Shown in pieces: positions 10,262 to 20,662 of a stretch of DNA of 64,000 nucleotides (its first letter is position 1; the number at the start of each line of letters is the position of its first letter). Made by a program: the position numbers and the translations under genes. The notes under the pieces were generated by a model that was not told the DNA's origin, ran no database searches, and was given only the letters and a program-made list of their open reading frames with translations. Source of the stretch: Symbiodinium natans (taxonomy: Eukaryota > Sar > Dinophyceae > Suessiales > Symbiodiniaceae); NCBI GenBank assembly GCA_905221605.1, contig CAJNDS010000188.1, forward strand, positions 124,001 to 188,000. The letters run 5' to 3'.

Positions 10262-10656
10262 GCAAGCTCGTCTTCGAAGGGTGTTACGTGAACTTTCGCG
10301 GGCGGGTAAGTCTTTTCTGTGTTTTTGTGAGCATGATCATCACTAAGTCGTGCGCATTGTGGAAGAGACGAAGGAGTGCATGGTAATCTTGTATCGTTTC
10401 TGGGAGGCACTCCATCCGATCATTTCATCCCTGAGCCCTGCACCTTCAACTTCACCATTTGTGCCAGTCTGAGATTGAACCCAATAGTATCCTCAGACTG
10501 CCTTCGTCGAGGCATCCTCTGATTCTTCTCAAGTGTTTGCCACACTCAGCTAGGTTCTCCCTTAATAGCCGAGGCGTCTGATTGCTGAAAGCTTTGATGT
10601 TGCAAGGAAGCATTGGTGCTGATTGTTTTACGAGTGGTCTAGGGTTCTCCCAAGAA

Positions 10657-10767
10657 CCTTGGGGACGAAATGAACCCTAAAAGGGTTTATGGTTCATATA
10701 CCTTAATAGGAGTTATAGTAGTAATGGGTATATGACCCCAATATTAGGGTTCATTTGGTCCCCAAGG
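10657..10767. mobile_element. Hairpin element family C, copy 1
   Basis: 111 bp with terminal inverted repeats starting CCTTGGGGACGAAATGAACC. It differs at only about four positions from the copy at 24105-24215, which implies recent spread or conversion. It ends 22 bp before a coiled-coil exon. Confidence 0.92.
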
Positions 10768-10789
10768 AAGGTCCTCCCAACTTCCACAG

Positions 10790-10840
10790 GCCATTGCAGA
10801 TGCCACGGCTGCACGCAGCATGGCTTGGATTGGGCAGCGG
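10790..10840 (+). CDS. Coiled-coil exon
   Basis: Acceptor TTCCACAG|GCC, 51 nt, phase 0 at both ends, reading AIADATAARSMAWIGQR, with GC donor GCTTGC. It is squeezed between a family C hairpin element and a 121-bp CCCTAAA array, and joins in phase with 10214-10261 and 11213-11261. Confidence 0.6.
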
Positions 10841-10849
10841 GCTTGCTAG

Positions 10850-10970
10850 CCCTAAACCCTAAACCCTAAACCCTAAACCCTAAACCCTAAACCCTAAACC
10901 CTAAACCCTAAACCCTAAACCCTAAACCCTAAACCCTAAACCCTAAACCCTATAAACCCTAAACCCTAAA
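10850..10970. repeat. CCCTAAA telomere-type array (about 17 units)
   Basis: The longest near-perfect CCCTAAA run in the window, with one TATAAA interruption. It ends at a TCTTGCAAG sequence that could serve as an acceptor, but no convincing exon follows at once. Confidence 0.95.
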
Positions 10971-11212
10971 TCTTGCAAGCAATCGGTGCCTCTGTGTCGG
11001 GCTCGGCCCATGCAAGCTTCTAAAGTATGATTAGAAGGCCTTGCGACCTAACCCCTGCTGTGAACCTGGTTCCAACCAGTCAAACTAAGGACGCGAGGTC
11101 GAGGAAGCTCACTGCTCAGATTCTTTGCGCTCTCCATTTCCGGGGTTGATCCCGGCTGGGCCGCAACAGTCTCCAACCTTTCAGCTCAACTGAACTATTC
11201 CTAAAATTCAAG

Positions 11213-11261
11213 GTGCTCACCGCCAAGGAGGCAGCAGACAGAGCCAGGGAATCTGCAGAAG
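11213..11261 (+). CDS. Coiled-coil exon before the repeat-island intron
   Basis: Acceptor TTCAAG|GTG; reads VLTAKEAADRARESAE and ends in phase 1 at a GC donor (GCAGGG). The next supported exon, 17163-17230, starts with two bases, so the join is in phase across an intron of about 5.9 kb. Confidence 0.6.
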
Positions 11262-11833
11262 GCAGGGGCAACCATCGTTAGTTGTTGCTTCTTCTCAGAT
11301 CTCATCACGAAAGCCCTCGGCCTTCAAGACATTTTGTTGACCAATCCAAAACCCCGAGCTTGCCGATATCCTTAATTGAAATTAAAATTCCGGACGATTT
11401 TCCTCATTTCGCTGAGATGCCAAGGGCATTCGTACTCGCAGCTGGCATGAGCCAATCTCGAACCAAGCCTCTTGAGCACAAAGATATCAGACACGGAACT
11501 CGCGATCACAAACGATAGCGCTCTCGCATCGGTGATCCTGAAAGTTCGAGACTTCCGGGAATGACCTCTTTGTACAGGTTTCGTGATAGGACTACGAGAT
11601 GAAAAGATAAATTCGGGGCGGACTTTGAGGGGGATTGCGCTGGATCCTGGACTCCCCGCGATGCCGAAACGTTTGGAATAAAAAGTGTTCTGGTATGAGG
11701 TGTCATGAACAAAAGGTACTTGGTGCATTCGTTTAGGCAGTTAAACTCAAAAACGGTGTGTTCTGCATTACAAGATGGATATTCCGGGCATGGCAAGGAC
11801 TGACGGGCGTGTGGAAGTTTTGAGCATGACTAC

Positions 11834-11921
11834 CCAAAGGCTCCAATGTAGTTCCTTTTTGGGTTAGGTATAGGGGATTCTGGTATTGTACCCCAAAAAG
11901 GTACTACATAGGAGCCTTTGG
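11834..11921. mobile_element. Hairpin element (family D)
   Basis: Nearly perfect terminal inverted repeats of about 30 bp, CCAAAGGCTCC(A/T)ATGTAGT at the ends, with an AT-rich loop. Only one copy is seen in this window. Non-coding. Confidence 0.85.
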
Positions 11922-11999
11922 ATAGGTTGTGTTTCTAGAGTCATTCTGCCATGCTCGCTTGGCCATGGATGTCCTTCTCGATAAGGGCATCGATACCGG

Positions 12000-12091
12000 G
12001 GGGGGGGGGGGGGGGGCTCGGGGTGCTTGTTGTAAGGGGATCCTACCATTTGGGGGTCTATATTCGGGGTCCCCTGATTCTCGTAAACCGC
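12000..12091. mobile_element. G-tract and fragment of hairpin family E
   Basis: A run of 17 G leads into about 56 bp (12036-12091) that match the right half of the family E copy at 43817-43950, ending in the family's ...TCGTAAACC signature. The left half is missing. Confidence 0.6.
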
Positions 12092-12261
12092 TATACAACC
12101 CACATACATATATATATATATATATGTATACACATACCTTATATAGCCCTATATACCTAACCCCCAAATAGCCTCCAAATAACCCCTAAGGTCCCTTGTA
12201 AGGGTCGCTCCTTTTAGTCTTTTTTCGTAAATCCCCCCCCCCCCCCCCCCCCCCGTGTGCA

Positions 12262-12370
12262 GCTTAAATAGGGTTTATTTGGAAGCTGAGACTCGGGTTT
12301 TAAAGAGGAAATAAGGCCCCAAAACGTATACTTATTTACAAGAGCCAACTTCCAAATAGACCCTGTTATC
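12262..12370. mobile_element. Hairpin element family J, left copy
   Basis: Left arm AGGGTTTATTTGGAAGCTG pairs with right arm CAACTTCCAAATAGACCCT. About 40 bp of its left half recur in inverted orientation at 17079-17118, so copies of this element frame the repeat island between them. Confidence 0.8.
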
Positions 12371-12379
12371 GTTTCTGGG

Positions 12380-13690
12380 GGGTCTGGGGCAAGGAATTAA
12401 ATATTTTAAATAATTTAAATCCGAAAAGGGGGGGGAGCAGGACCAGCTTCCCCCCTCCTTCCCAGAATTCAATAATTTAAATCCGAAACACCCCTTTCGG
12501 AATTAAATTATTTAAATTATTTAAATTGTTTAAATTAATTAAATTATTTCAATTATTTAAATTATTTAATTCCAGGGGTGAATTAAATAATTTAAATAAT
12601 TTAAAGCTGAAAGGGGGGGTTCGGATTTAAATTATTTAAATTATTTAATTCCCCCCCCCCCCCCCCCGGAAGTAAATCATTTAAAAAATTAAAGAATTTT
12701 AAATAATTTAAAAAATCCGAACAGGGGGGGGGGCCGGCCGCGACCAGGCACCCCCCCCCCCCCCAGAATAAAATAATGTAAGATAATTTAATTCCGAAAG
12801 GGGGTTTTCGGATGTAAATTATTTAATTATTTAATTTCTGGGAGGGGGTGGGCAACCTGGTCCTGCTGCTCCCCCCCCCCTTTTCGGATTTAATTAATTT
12901 AATTCTTTAATTATTAAATTCCGGGGTGGGGGGGGGAAATAAATATTTAAATAATTTAAATCGAACCACCCCTTTCCAGATTAAATTATTTGAAATGCTT
13001 AACCCCTGGATACATAATTTAAGAATTAACTCCGAAAGGGGGGGGGGAGCACATGACAGGTCCCCCCCCTTCCCCAGAATTAAATTTATTTAATTATTAA
13101 TTCTGGGGGTGGGGGGGCCTGTCGGGCCTGCCCCCCCCCCCCCCCTTTCGGATTTAAATTAGTTATAATTATTTAATTATTTAATCCGGCGGGGAATTAA
13201 ATATTTAAATAATTCATCCGAACAAACCCCCCCTTTCAGATTTAATTTTTTAAATTATTTTAATTCCCCCCCTTGATTAAAAATTTAAATAATTTAAATA
13301 ATTTAAATCCGACAAGGTGGGGGGAGCAGCAGGACCAGGTCCCCCCCCCCCGTCCCAGAATTAAATTAATATAAATATTTTAAATAATTTAAATCCGAAA
13401 CACACCCTTTCGGAATTAAAGTATTTAACAATTATTTATTCGGGGGGGGGGGGGGGGGGGGGGGGGGGGCCTGGTCGGGCCTGGCCCCCCCCCCCCCCCT
13501 TTTCGGATTTTAAAATTATTTAAATTATTTAAATTTATTTAAAATATTTAATTCCTGTGGGGAATTAAATATTTTAAATATTGAAATCCGACCCCCCTTT
13601 CAGATTTACATTATTTTAATTTGGTAATTCCCCCCTGGATTAAACAATTTAATTATAATAGTGTAATTATTAAATATTTAATCCTAATCC
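12380..13690. repeat. AT/GC-alternating satellite with inverted modules
   Basis: Blocks of (T)TTAAAT(T) alternate with G or C homopolymer modules. The GC module has the form CCGAAA-Gn-AGCAGGACCAGG-Cn-CCCAGAATT and appears in both orientations, near 12421, 12716, 12845, 13030, 13105, 13307 and 13440. Each module is itself nearly palindromic. No coding potential. Confidence 0.9.
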
Positions 13691-13699
13691 CTATAAGGA

Positions 13700-13790
13700 C
13701 CCCTAGTATGAAAAGGAGGGAGAGAGAAGAGAGAGGAGGGGGGAGGGAGAAAGAGAGAGAGAGAGCGGGAGAGAGGGAGATTTGGGGTCA
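13700..13790. repeat. GA-rich low-complexity tract
   Basis: Irregular (GA)n and GGGA repeats linking the AT/GC satellite to the 55-bp tandem array. No gene is seen. Confidence 0.85.
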
Positions 13791-14127
13791 ATTTTTGCTC
13801 AAAGAGGCCAATGGCAAGCCTGGTCCCGTAAGATTTCGGGGTCGATCTGTGCTCCACAGAGTCAAAGCGCAAGCCCTGGTCCCTAAGATTTCGGGGTCGA
13901 TTTGTGCTCCACGGAGTCAAATCGCAAGCCATGGTCCCTAAGATTTTGGGCCCAGTTTTTGCCCCAAAAGGTGAAGTCGCAAGCCCTGGTCCCTAAGATT
14001 TTGGGTTCAATTTTTGCTCCAAAGAGTAACATCGCAAGCCCTGGTCCCCAAGATTTTGGAATCGATGTTTGCTCCAAAGAGTCAGATCGCAAGCCCTGGT
14101 CCCTAAAATGTTGGGCTCAATTTTTGC
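13776..14127. repeat. 55-bp tandem repeat, about six units
   Basis: The landmark AGATTTCGGG or AGATTTTGGG recurs at 13831, 13886, 13941, 13996 and 14051, exactly 55 bp apart, with about 85-90 percent similarity between units by eye. Since 55 is not a multiple of three, the open frames over it are a by-product. Confidence 0.92.
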
Positions 14128-14817
14128 CTTTCCCTTCTCTTATTGTGCTTCCTTTGAACTGATAAAACACAAGAAAGGAACTCATATGATAAAGCAGTGG
14201 AAGGGAAAGGGGGATGACTCCCTGCGCGTGGACCTTTCCATAATACTCCATCATATTCCTCCTCTCGGCCTATCTCTTCTGTTCCTTTCCTTACCCTTCT
14301 CTTCTTCTGCTTCCTTTGAACTGATAAAACACAAGAAAGGAACTCATATGATAAAGCAGTGGAAGGGAAAGGGGGATGACTCCCTGCGCGTGGGCCTTTC
14401 CATAATACTCCATCATAGCCATCCTCTCGGCCTATCTCTTCTGTTCCTTTCCTTACCCTTCTCCTTCTCCTAGTTCTTCTGTTTTGTTTTTCTCATTTCG
14501 AAAAGAAAGAGGGAAGGGAGAAACAAGGGAGAGAGAATAGATAACGAAGAGTGCCATCTTCTCTGCGCCTTGTTTTGTCTCTCCCTCTTCTCTATTCATC
14601 TGTCTTCTATTCTTTTCTTTGCTCTTCCCATTAAATATGCAATCCTTGCTATCTCTCCTCTCTCCTTCTCTCTTCCTGCAACAGATGTCCATTTGGATCG
14701 TTTTCTGCAGCTTCAAGCGAGAAAGAAGGACACCCAAAAGAAAACACTGAGGGTGCCCCCTTTGCGCGTTTGAAGACACAGAAGGCGATTAAAAGGGACG
14801 CCCAGCTGATGCTCATG

Positions 14818-14872
<55 letters not shown>

Positions 14873-17040
14873 CCCTAGATATGGGCGATGGAACGGGTGT
14901 CCATTTCAATCGTTTTCTGCATCTTCAAGAGAAAAACGGACACCCCACAAGAAGGAAAAGTAACATAAGAGATAGGGAGGGAAATTGACCCTTTCCTCTC
15001 TTCTTATCTGCTATTTTTCTTGTTCGCTTCAAAAAAGCAACATAAGGGAAAGGGGATTTCTTGAAGAGGAGAGAGGGAACCTATCTGTGAAAAGCAAGAA
15101 TGGTTTTTTCTAGTTCGAAAGGGAATAGGGAGAGACAAGGGAGAGATGATATGTACAGCTTTGCGCCTTATTTTGTGATTCCGTCTCCTTGCTTCCTGTC
15201 TCTTCTATTCCTTGCAGCACGCTTCGGGAAACATAGCATCCTTGTTATCTTTACTCTCTCACTTCCCTTTCCCTTCTCTTCTTCCGCTTCCTTTTAACTG
15301 ATAAAACACAAGAAAGGAACTCATATGATAAAGCAGTGGAAAGGTAAGCAGAGGGTGACTCCCTGCGCGTGGACCTTTCCATAATGCTCCATCATATTCC
15401 TCCTCTCGGCCTATCTCTTCTGTTCCTTTCCTTACTCTTCTCCTTCTCATAGTTCTTCCTTTTTGTTTTTCTCATTTCGAAAAGAAAGAGGGAAGGGAGA
15501 AACAAGGGAGAGAGAATAGATAAAGAAGAGTGCCATCTTCTCTGCGCCTTGTTTTGTCTCTCCCTCTTCTCTATTCATCTGTCTTCTATTCTTTTCTTTG
15601 CTCTTCCCATTAAATATGCAATCCTTGGTATCTCTCCTCTCTCCTTCTCTCTTCCTGCAACAGATGTGCTTTTGGGTCGTTTTCTGCATCTTCAAGCGAG
15701 AAAAAGGACACAGAATGCGATTAAAAGGGACGCCCATGTTGGATTGGCAGCAAGCCCAGCTGATGCTCATGATTCTCTCTCTTTCCCTACATATGGGCGA
15801 TGGAACGGGTGTCCTTTTCAATCGTTTTCTGCATCTTCAAGAGAAAAAGGGACACCCCACAAGAAGGAAAAGTAACATAAGAGATAGGGAGGGAAATTGA
15901 AGAACTCCTCATTTTACTTAGTCATTCCCTTTCCTCTCTTCTTATCTGCCCATTTTCTGTGCGCCTTGTTTTGTCTCTCCCTCTTCTCCCTCCATCTCTC
16001 TTCTAGTCTTTTCTTTGCTCTTCCCATTGAAATGCAACCCTTTTTATCTCTTCTCTCTTCTTCTCTCTCCCTCCTCTTCTCCTGTTCCCCTCTAAACGAC
16101 AAAAACGCAAGAAAGGAAGAATAAGAGGGGAATGGAGGCCCTGTTCCTTTCTTCTCCTCTTTCAATGGATGGGGGAAGTGGGCGGAGTTGGCTCCTTGCC
16201 CGTACACCCTCCCCATGCTTCAGCAAACCCCTCCTCTCGCCCTATCGCCTCTGTTCTTTTCCTTGTGCCCAAACGGAAAACGAAAACGGGTTCCTTTAGA
16301 TGTTCATTGTCCTTCCTTTGGTTTTTATTTCACAGGGAAAAGAACCAGAGAAGAGAAAGATAAGAACGAGAGGTGAGATGAAAACGGCACCATCTTCTCT
16401 TTGCCCTTTTTTTGCACCTCCCTCTCCTGTCTTCATTTCTCTTCCACTCTTTTTTTCCATTGCTCTTCCCATAATATTGCATTCCTTTTGATAACTCACA
16501 GGAAATTAAAATGGCCTCCTTGTTGTCTCTCCTCTCTCACTTCCCTTTCCCTTCTCTCCTTCTGTTTCCTTTTAACTTTAACTGATAAACACAAGAAAGG
16601 AGCTTGTAAAATCAAGCAGTGGAAGGGTAAGCAGAAGGTGACTCCTTGTGCGTGGACCTTTGCCGTACTTCATCATACCCCTCTTTTCGGCCTATCTCTT
16701 CGGCTCTTTTCCTAACCCTTCTTCTTTTCATCTTTCTTTTTGTTTTTCTCATTTCGAAAAGACAGAGGGAACGGAGAGATAAGAGAGACAGGATAGATAA
16801 AGCAGAGTACCATCTTCTTTGCGCCTTGTTTTGTCTCTCCCTCTCCTTTATTCATCTCTCTTCTATTCTTTTCTTGGCTCTTCCCATGAAAATTTGTTCC
16901 TCTTATCTCTCCCTCCTTCTATCCCTTCTCTTCTCCTGTTCACGAGAGCCTTCGACTTTAGGGTTGAGGAGAAAAAGAGAAGAGAAAAGAGGAACTACCT
17001 GGTTCTTGTTCCTGAGGCCACCATAGTACGACTGACGTGA
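14128..17040. repeat. Pyrimidine-rich higher-order repeats
   Basis: A block with TTTGAACTGATAAAACACAA recurs at 14147, 14309, 15286 and, diverged, near 16564. A second block with TCTGCGCCTTGTTTTGTCTC recurs near 14559, 15536, 15952 and 16810. The 977-bp offset between 14309 and 15286 also holds for 14559 and 15536, indicating a large duplicated unit. A perfect (CT)n run lies at about 14820-14868. Open frames on both strands are compositional. Confidence 0.9.
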
Positions 17041-17078
17041 CAGCAGCGTACCCTCGTGGAAACGTGTATGGCTATAAG

Positions 17079-17118
17079 AAAACCCGAGTCCCAGCTTCCA
17101 AATAGACCCTATTTAAGC
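17079..17118. mobile_element. Family J half-element, right inverted copy
   Basis: About 38 of 40 bases match the reverse complement of 12262-12301. It is followed by a C-tract of about 28 nt (17125-17152) and then the acceptor of a coiled-coil exon. Confidence 0.85.
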
Positions 17119-17162
17119 CACCCACCCCCCCCCCCCCCCCCCCCCCCCCCCAATTTTAGCAG

Positions 17163-17230
17163 GTGAGCTCAAGCTGGAGATGGCACGGCGCCGGTCTGCC
17201 GAGCTGCGAGCTGGAGACCTGCAGCAGCAG
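17163..17230 (+). CDS. Coiled-coil exon after the repeat island
   Basis: Acceptor ATTTTAGCAG|GT after a long C-tract, GC donor CAG|GCATTT. It reads ELKLEMARRRSAELRAGDLQ then QQ. The two-base start fits the phase-1 end of exon 11213-11261. A hairpin element begins 36 bp into the following intron. Confidence 0.65.
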
Positions 17231-17266
17231 GCATTTTGGGGGAGTAAGGAACAGGTCTAGACTTTG

Positions 17267-17351
17267 TCATAGTTGGGTAACATTTTACATTTGTAAGGGT
17301 ACTTAAACCCAATAAGGAATATGTAAATTTTTAATACTATCCCAACCATGA
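17267..17351. mobile_element. Hairpin element (family I)
   Basis: Terminal inverted repeats TCATAGTTGGGTA and TACTATCCCAACCATGA, 85 bp, AT-rich loop. Single copy in this window, inside an intron close to its 5' end. Confidence 0.8.
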
Positions 17352-18077
17352 ACAAGTAGAGAGATCAGCTTAGACCCAATGCTCTCAATGCCAGGCATCC
17401 TCCAGCCTTGAGAAGCCATGAAGTTGTAGAGCTGTTGAGAGTGGTCCGGCAAGCTTCAGTCATCATGGCATCAGGCACTTCCTCGCGGCCCAATCTACCA
17501 GGCCCCACCAGAAGCATGACCACCGCAGAGCCAACGGCAAGCAACGCATCAGTTATCCACGTTACGGTGAACCGCCGCAGGATACGAAGCCACTCCGAGA
17601 ATACCCAAAATCAATTGCAGAAGACAGGGCTTGCGCCCCCTTGTTTCACCACAGCGGTGGGCCTCTCAGCAACGCGAACTGCAGAGCAGCGTTGCGTTAT
17701 GACTTGTGTTTCCTTGTTTGCAACAACACAAAACAGGCAAACCTGCAAAAAGTTTCTGCAAGAATTCAGCCGACATGCAGGCCTACGAAAATTGAGCCAC
17801 ACCTCCGCACGCAAAACATAGGTGCTACTTTGCTGTCAGTCCCAGCCTGCGAAATGCTTAGCCGCCCTTGTGGTGAAAATTTAACGCCGCAGGTTGCCCT
17901 GCAGGCGGTGTTGCATGATATATCCTCACATCTATACGAGCATCATCGTTAGCTGTTGGGAATCTTCTTGCAATCGTCCCAGGGTGATGAGGGCAATTAA
18001 CTTCGGTTTCTCTTTTTTTAAAAACAGAGTGGAATTCCATGCCGGCACATGCGGGCAAGCTGTGTGTTTGGACTGAG

Positions 18078-18142
18078 GTAGACAAGCTGCAGACGGCCCC
18101 ACGGCCAGCTGTTGTTCCTGGAGGCTCTATGCTGATGCTAGA
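18078..18142 (+). CDS. Candidate exon with consensus donor
   Basis: Acceptor ACTGAG|GTA, donor GA|GTAAGA. It reads VDKLQTAPRPAVVPGGSMLM then L, phase 0 to phase 2. The donor is strong; the proline-rich middle is unlike the helical exons, so membership in the coiled-coil gene is uncertain. Confidence 0.5.
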
Positions 18143-18687
18143 GTAAGACGGAGTTTAAACCCGGATCCTCCTTAAAGTCCTTTTCCAAACTGCGTGAACC
18201 CTGGCTTGCCATGTTTAGGCTATGAACCCTGCAAATGCCCATGTCAACCTACCATACAGTCCTGAAATTCTGAACAAAAGTCAACTCCATTGACAAGCGC
18301 ATGGTTCGGCTTGTGTTTTATTGAGGGGGTCTTCTGCAAGGTTCTGATAGTTCTGATAGCTGATACTGCAACATCCATGCTGCATGGCGGCCTCAAGACT
18401 GCTGAGTTTAGAGAACATCGCACTTGCATATTGTCCCAGCCGACATTGAAAGGCCTCTGCATCTGACATTGGTCCGATGCTCCCCCCCAAGCTTTCCGCA
18501 ACATCGCGATGCTCCTTTTCAGCCGGCCCCAAAACTTCAAGCCTGGGGGCCTGGAACGGTCAGGTCCCGTCCCCTGACCCTGAACGAGCCGTCACCCGAC
18601 TCCCCATCCTTGACCTGCCAAAACTTTGGCTTACTGGGAGCTGCCCCAATGAGCTTAAGCTTGGCACCTAAACCCCCAGCCGGATAG

Positions 18688-18740
18688 GGTCGCTGGTGGC
18701 CTCCGTGAAAGACTCGGAGCTCCAGCACTTGCGCGGCCAG
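18688..18740 (+). CDS. Candidate coiled-coil exon
   Basis: Acceptor GGATAG|GG, GC donor CAG|GCACCT. The frame reads SLVASVKDSELQHLRGQ and ends in phase 0, matching the start of exon 19120-19161. Confidence 0.5.
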
Positions 18741-18780
18741 GCACCTTTTGCTCTCCAACAAGGGCTTTATGCACATGGGG

Positions 18781-18862
18781 TGGTTTAGGGCTTTAGTTAG
18801 GGTTTCAGTTAGGGTTTTAGTTAGGGTGTTAGTAGGGTTTTAGTTAGGGTCTTAGGGTTTAG
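18781..18862. repeat. Degenerate telomere-related array
   Basis: Units of the form TTTAGTTAGGG alternate with TTTAGGG, as if a longer variant unit GGGTTTTAGTTA had been amplified. It is followed by a family E hairpin element. Confidence 0.8.
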
Positions 18863-18868
18863 GGTTGA

Positions 18869-18957
18869 GGGGTTTCCGAAACCCTAAACTCTAAACCCAT
18901 TAGGGGTACCCTATTGGGAGGTGGTAGTATGGGGGTCCCTTATTGTCGTAAACCCCC
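18869..18957. mobile_element. Hairpin element family E, copy 1
   Basis: Starts GGGGTTTCCGAAA and ends GTCGTAAACCCCC, the signature shared with 43817-43950 and 50225-50315. Internal sequence includes telomere-like AAACCC units. Non-coding. Confidence 0.75.
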
Positions 18958-19119
18958 ACATGAATATCGCTGGGTATCGCTGGGTATTGGAGGTGCTCGG
19001 CTTGGTGGTTGCCGTACGTTTAAGCTGATGCTATTATTTCGGGTTTAGGGTTTTAGGGTTTAAGGTTTTGGGGTTTAGGGTTTAGGGTATTTAGGGTTTA
19101 GGGACCCTACTTTGCATAG

Positions 19120-19161
19120 GTGGACGCCATCACCAAGCAGCGAGACACGCTGCAGCAGGAC
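19120..19161 (+). CDS. Coiled-coil exon
   Basis: Acceptor TTTGCATAG|GTG, donor GAC|GTTGTA, 42 nt, phase 0 at both ends, reading VDAITKQRDTLQQD. A TTTAGGG array lies just upstream (to 19104). Joins in phase with 18688-18740 and 19564-19606. Confidence 0.6.
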
Positions 19162-19563
19162 GTTGTAACCGGCTGAGGGGACAACACAATTTTGTGTACG
19201 TTTGTTGTATCTGTGTGTGTGTGGGTGGGGCTTAAGACACACAGACGGCAGGAAAGAAGGCAGAAAAAAATCAACAAGCACAGAAAGAACGACAATGACA
19301 TAAACAAGCAGCAAGAGAGCAAGACAACTATTAAGCAACACGTTATACATAAAGCAAGCATAGCAAAGCCGGTATACAACTTTAAGCCTGTGTGTTTGCA
19401 AACGGGGGGGGTGGCGGGCGCTCCGTCCCGCTTGGGGTAGTTTCACAAGCAGCTTTCGCTACAAAACTCTGACAACCAAAGCCCGAACCGCAATGTGTTC
19501 ACTGCACATGTCTGGGCCACACACCGCTGTGATCAAGAGCTGTGAACTGCGAAACTGCGGAAG

Positions 19564-19606
19564 GAGACAGCGAGACTCCAGCAGCAGTTGGAGCAGCAGC
19601 ACGCAG
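19564..19606 (+). CDS. Coiled-coil exon
   Basis: Acceptor TGCGGAAG|GAG, GC donor GCACGT, reading ETARLQQQLEQQHA, phase 0 to phase 1. A strong Leu/Gln/Glu helix. The next candidate, 20117-20163, starts with two bases and fits. Confidence 0.6.
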
Positions 19607-19784
19607 GCACGTTTTGCAAGGGTGGCGTCTATAGTTCCTTCTCACGGCTACAGCTCAGGACCCTACTGTCCCATAGCCACTCGAGCCGTTCGCAGAGTTC
19701 CCCGTTTACGTATTGCGAAGGCGCTCTATCTGTTTCTGTCTTTCTGTTTTGGACTTCTTTGTTTCTTTCATTTGTTTTTTGTTT

Positions 19785-19910
19785 CTCTTTCTATCACTCT
19801 TTCTATCACTCTTTCTATCACTCTTTCTCTTTCTGTCACTCATTTTCTTGCTTTTTCTCGTTCCCTTGCTCTGTCTCACTCTCCCTCTCCCTCTCCCTCT
19901 CCCTCTCCCT

Positions 19911-19954
<44 letters not shown>
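19785..19954. repeat. Pyrimidine microsatellites
   Basis: Several copies of a CTTTCTATCACT unit, then (CTCCCT)n, then (CT)n. Lies in an intron of the coiled-coil gene; the long open frames over it on both strands are compositional. Confidence 0.95.
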
Positions 19955-19958
<4 letters not shown>

Positions 19959-20116
19959 TTCTCGTGCCCATGTAGATACCCGGTTGAGTTGAGTACTGCA
20001 GGCCACATCGTGTATTGCAGCGTTGCGTGTGCATTGGCAGGGCTTCGGCTAATAGTTCGCTCTCAATGTGTGTTGACAGTTTCGGAACTGGCATGTTAAG
20101 CCTGCATTGAATGCAG

Positions 20117-20163
20117 TGACCGAGCTAACGAGTTATCGTCGGTCCAGAAGCAGTCTTCTGGAG
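20117..20163 (+). CDS. Candidate coiled-coil exon
   Basis: Acceptor GAATGCAG|TG, donor GAG|GTGCTA. It reads VTELTSYRRSRSSLLE when joined to the phase-1 end of 19564-19606. The acceptor is AG|T rather than the usual AG|G. Confidence 0.45.
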
Positions 20164-20390
20164 GTGCTAGCTCCGTGGTGCTTGACTTGTGCACATGCTG
20201 TACCAATCTTGACGTGCGTACGAGTGTGGAATACTGCAAATACACACTGCGTGGAGTGTTGGCTATTGTTTAGGTCTGAGCTTGCTGTTACCATGCATTC
20301 TGACGCCGGCGCGCATAATTTTGTTGTGTTCTCATTGTCACGGAATGTCAAGCACTTACTTTCCCAAAGTCCTGTGAAGTGTGGTTCACC

Positions 20391-20481
20391 CAGCGATTCT
20401 GGAGCGAAGTATTGCCGATTTTGCCAAAAACGCAAGCCACAGACCAGCAGTCTCTGCGAACACGCCTCTCCCAGATTCTCC
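20391..20481 (+). CDS. Candidate exon with two competing frames
   Basis: An open stretch after the acceptor CACCCAG. One frame gives ATDQQSLRTRLSQILHK; another gives ILERSIADFAKNASHRPAVS. Both look protein-like and I cannot choose, so the limits are approximate. Confidence 0.3.
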
Positions 20482-20588
20482 ATAAACCCTTTGTAACTTT
20501 AGATCCTTACCTTTTTTGGGTTTATTGGGTTTCTTATGAAGGCAGCTAAAAGTTTAATTTTTAGCTACCCTCCTGAGTGCAGCCAAGA

Positions 20589-20642
20589 ACCCTAAACCCT
20601 AAACCCTAAACCCTAAACCCTAAACCCTAAACCCTAAACCCT
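20589..20642. repeat. CCCTAAA telomere-type array before an acceptor
   Basis: Seven to eight perfect units, then CTCCCGACAG, the acceptor of exon 20663-20730. Confidence 0.95.
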
Positions 20643-20662
20643 GAACTAAGCCCTCCCGACAG

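Noticed and set aside
17641-17700. GLSATRTAEQR segment resembling helicase motif III (SAT)
   Set aside because: Lies within the coiled-coil series, upstream of the motif I-like candidate, and lacks motif II or IV nearby.
19706-20008. Long frames over CT/GA microsatellites on both strands
   Set aside because: Dinucleotide and hexanucleotide repeats are open in several frames by composition; the same applies to 13684-16715 and 26246-26809.
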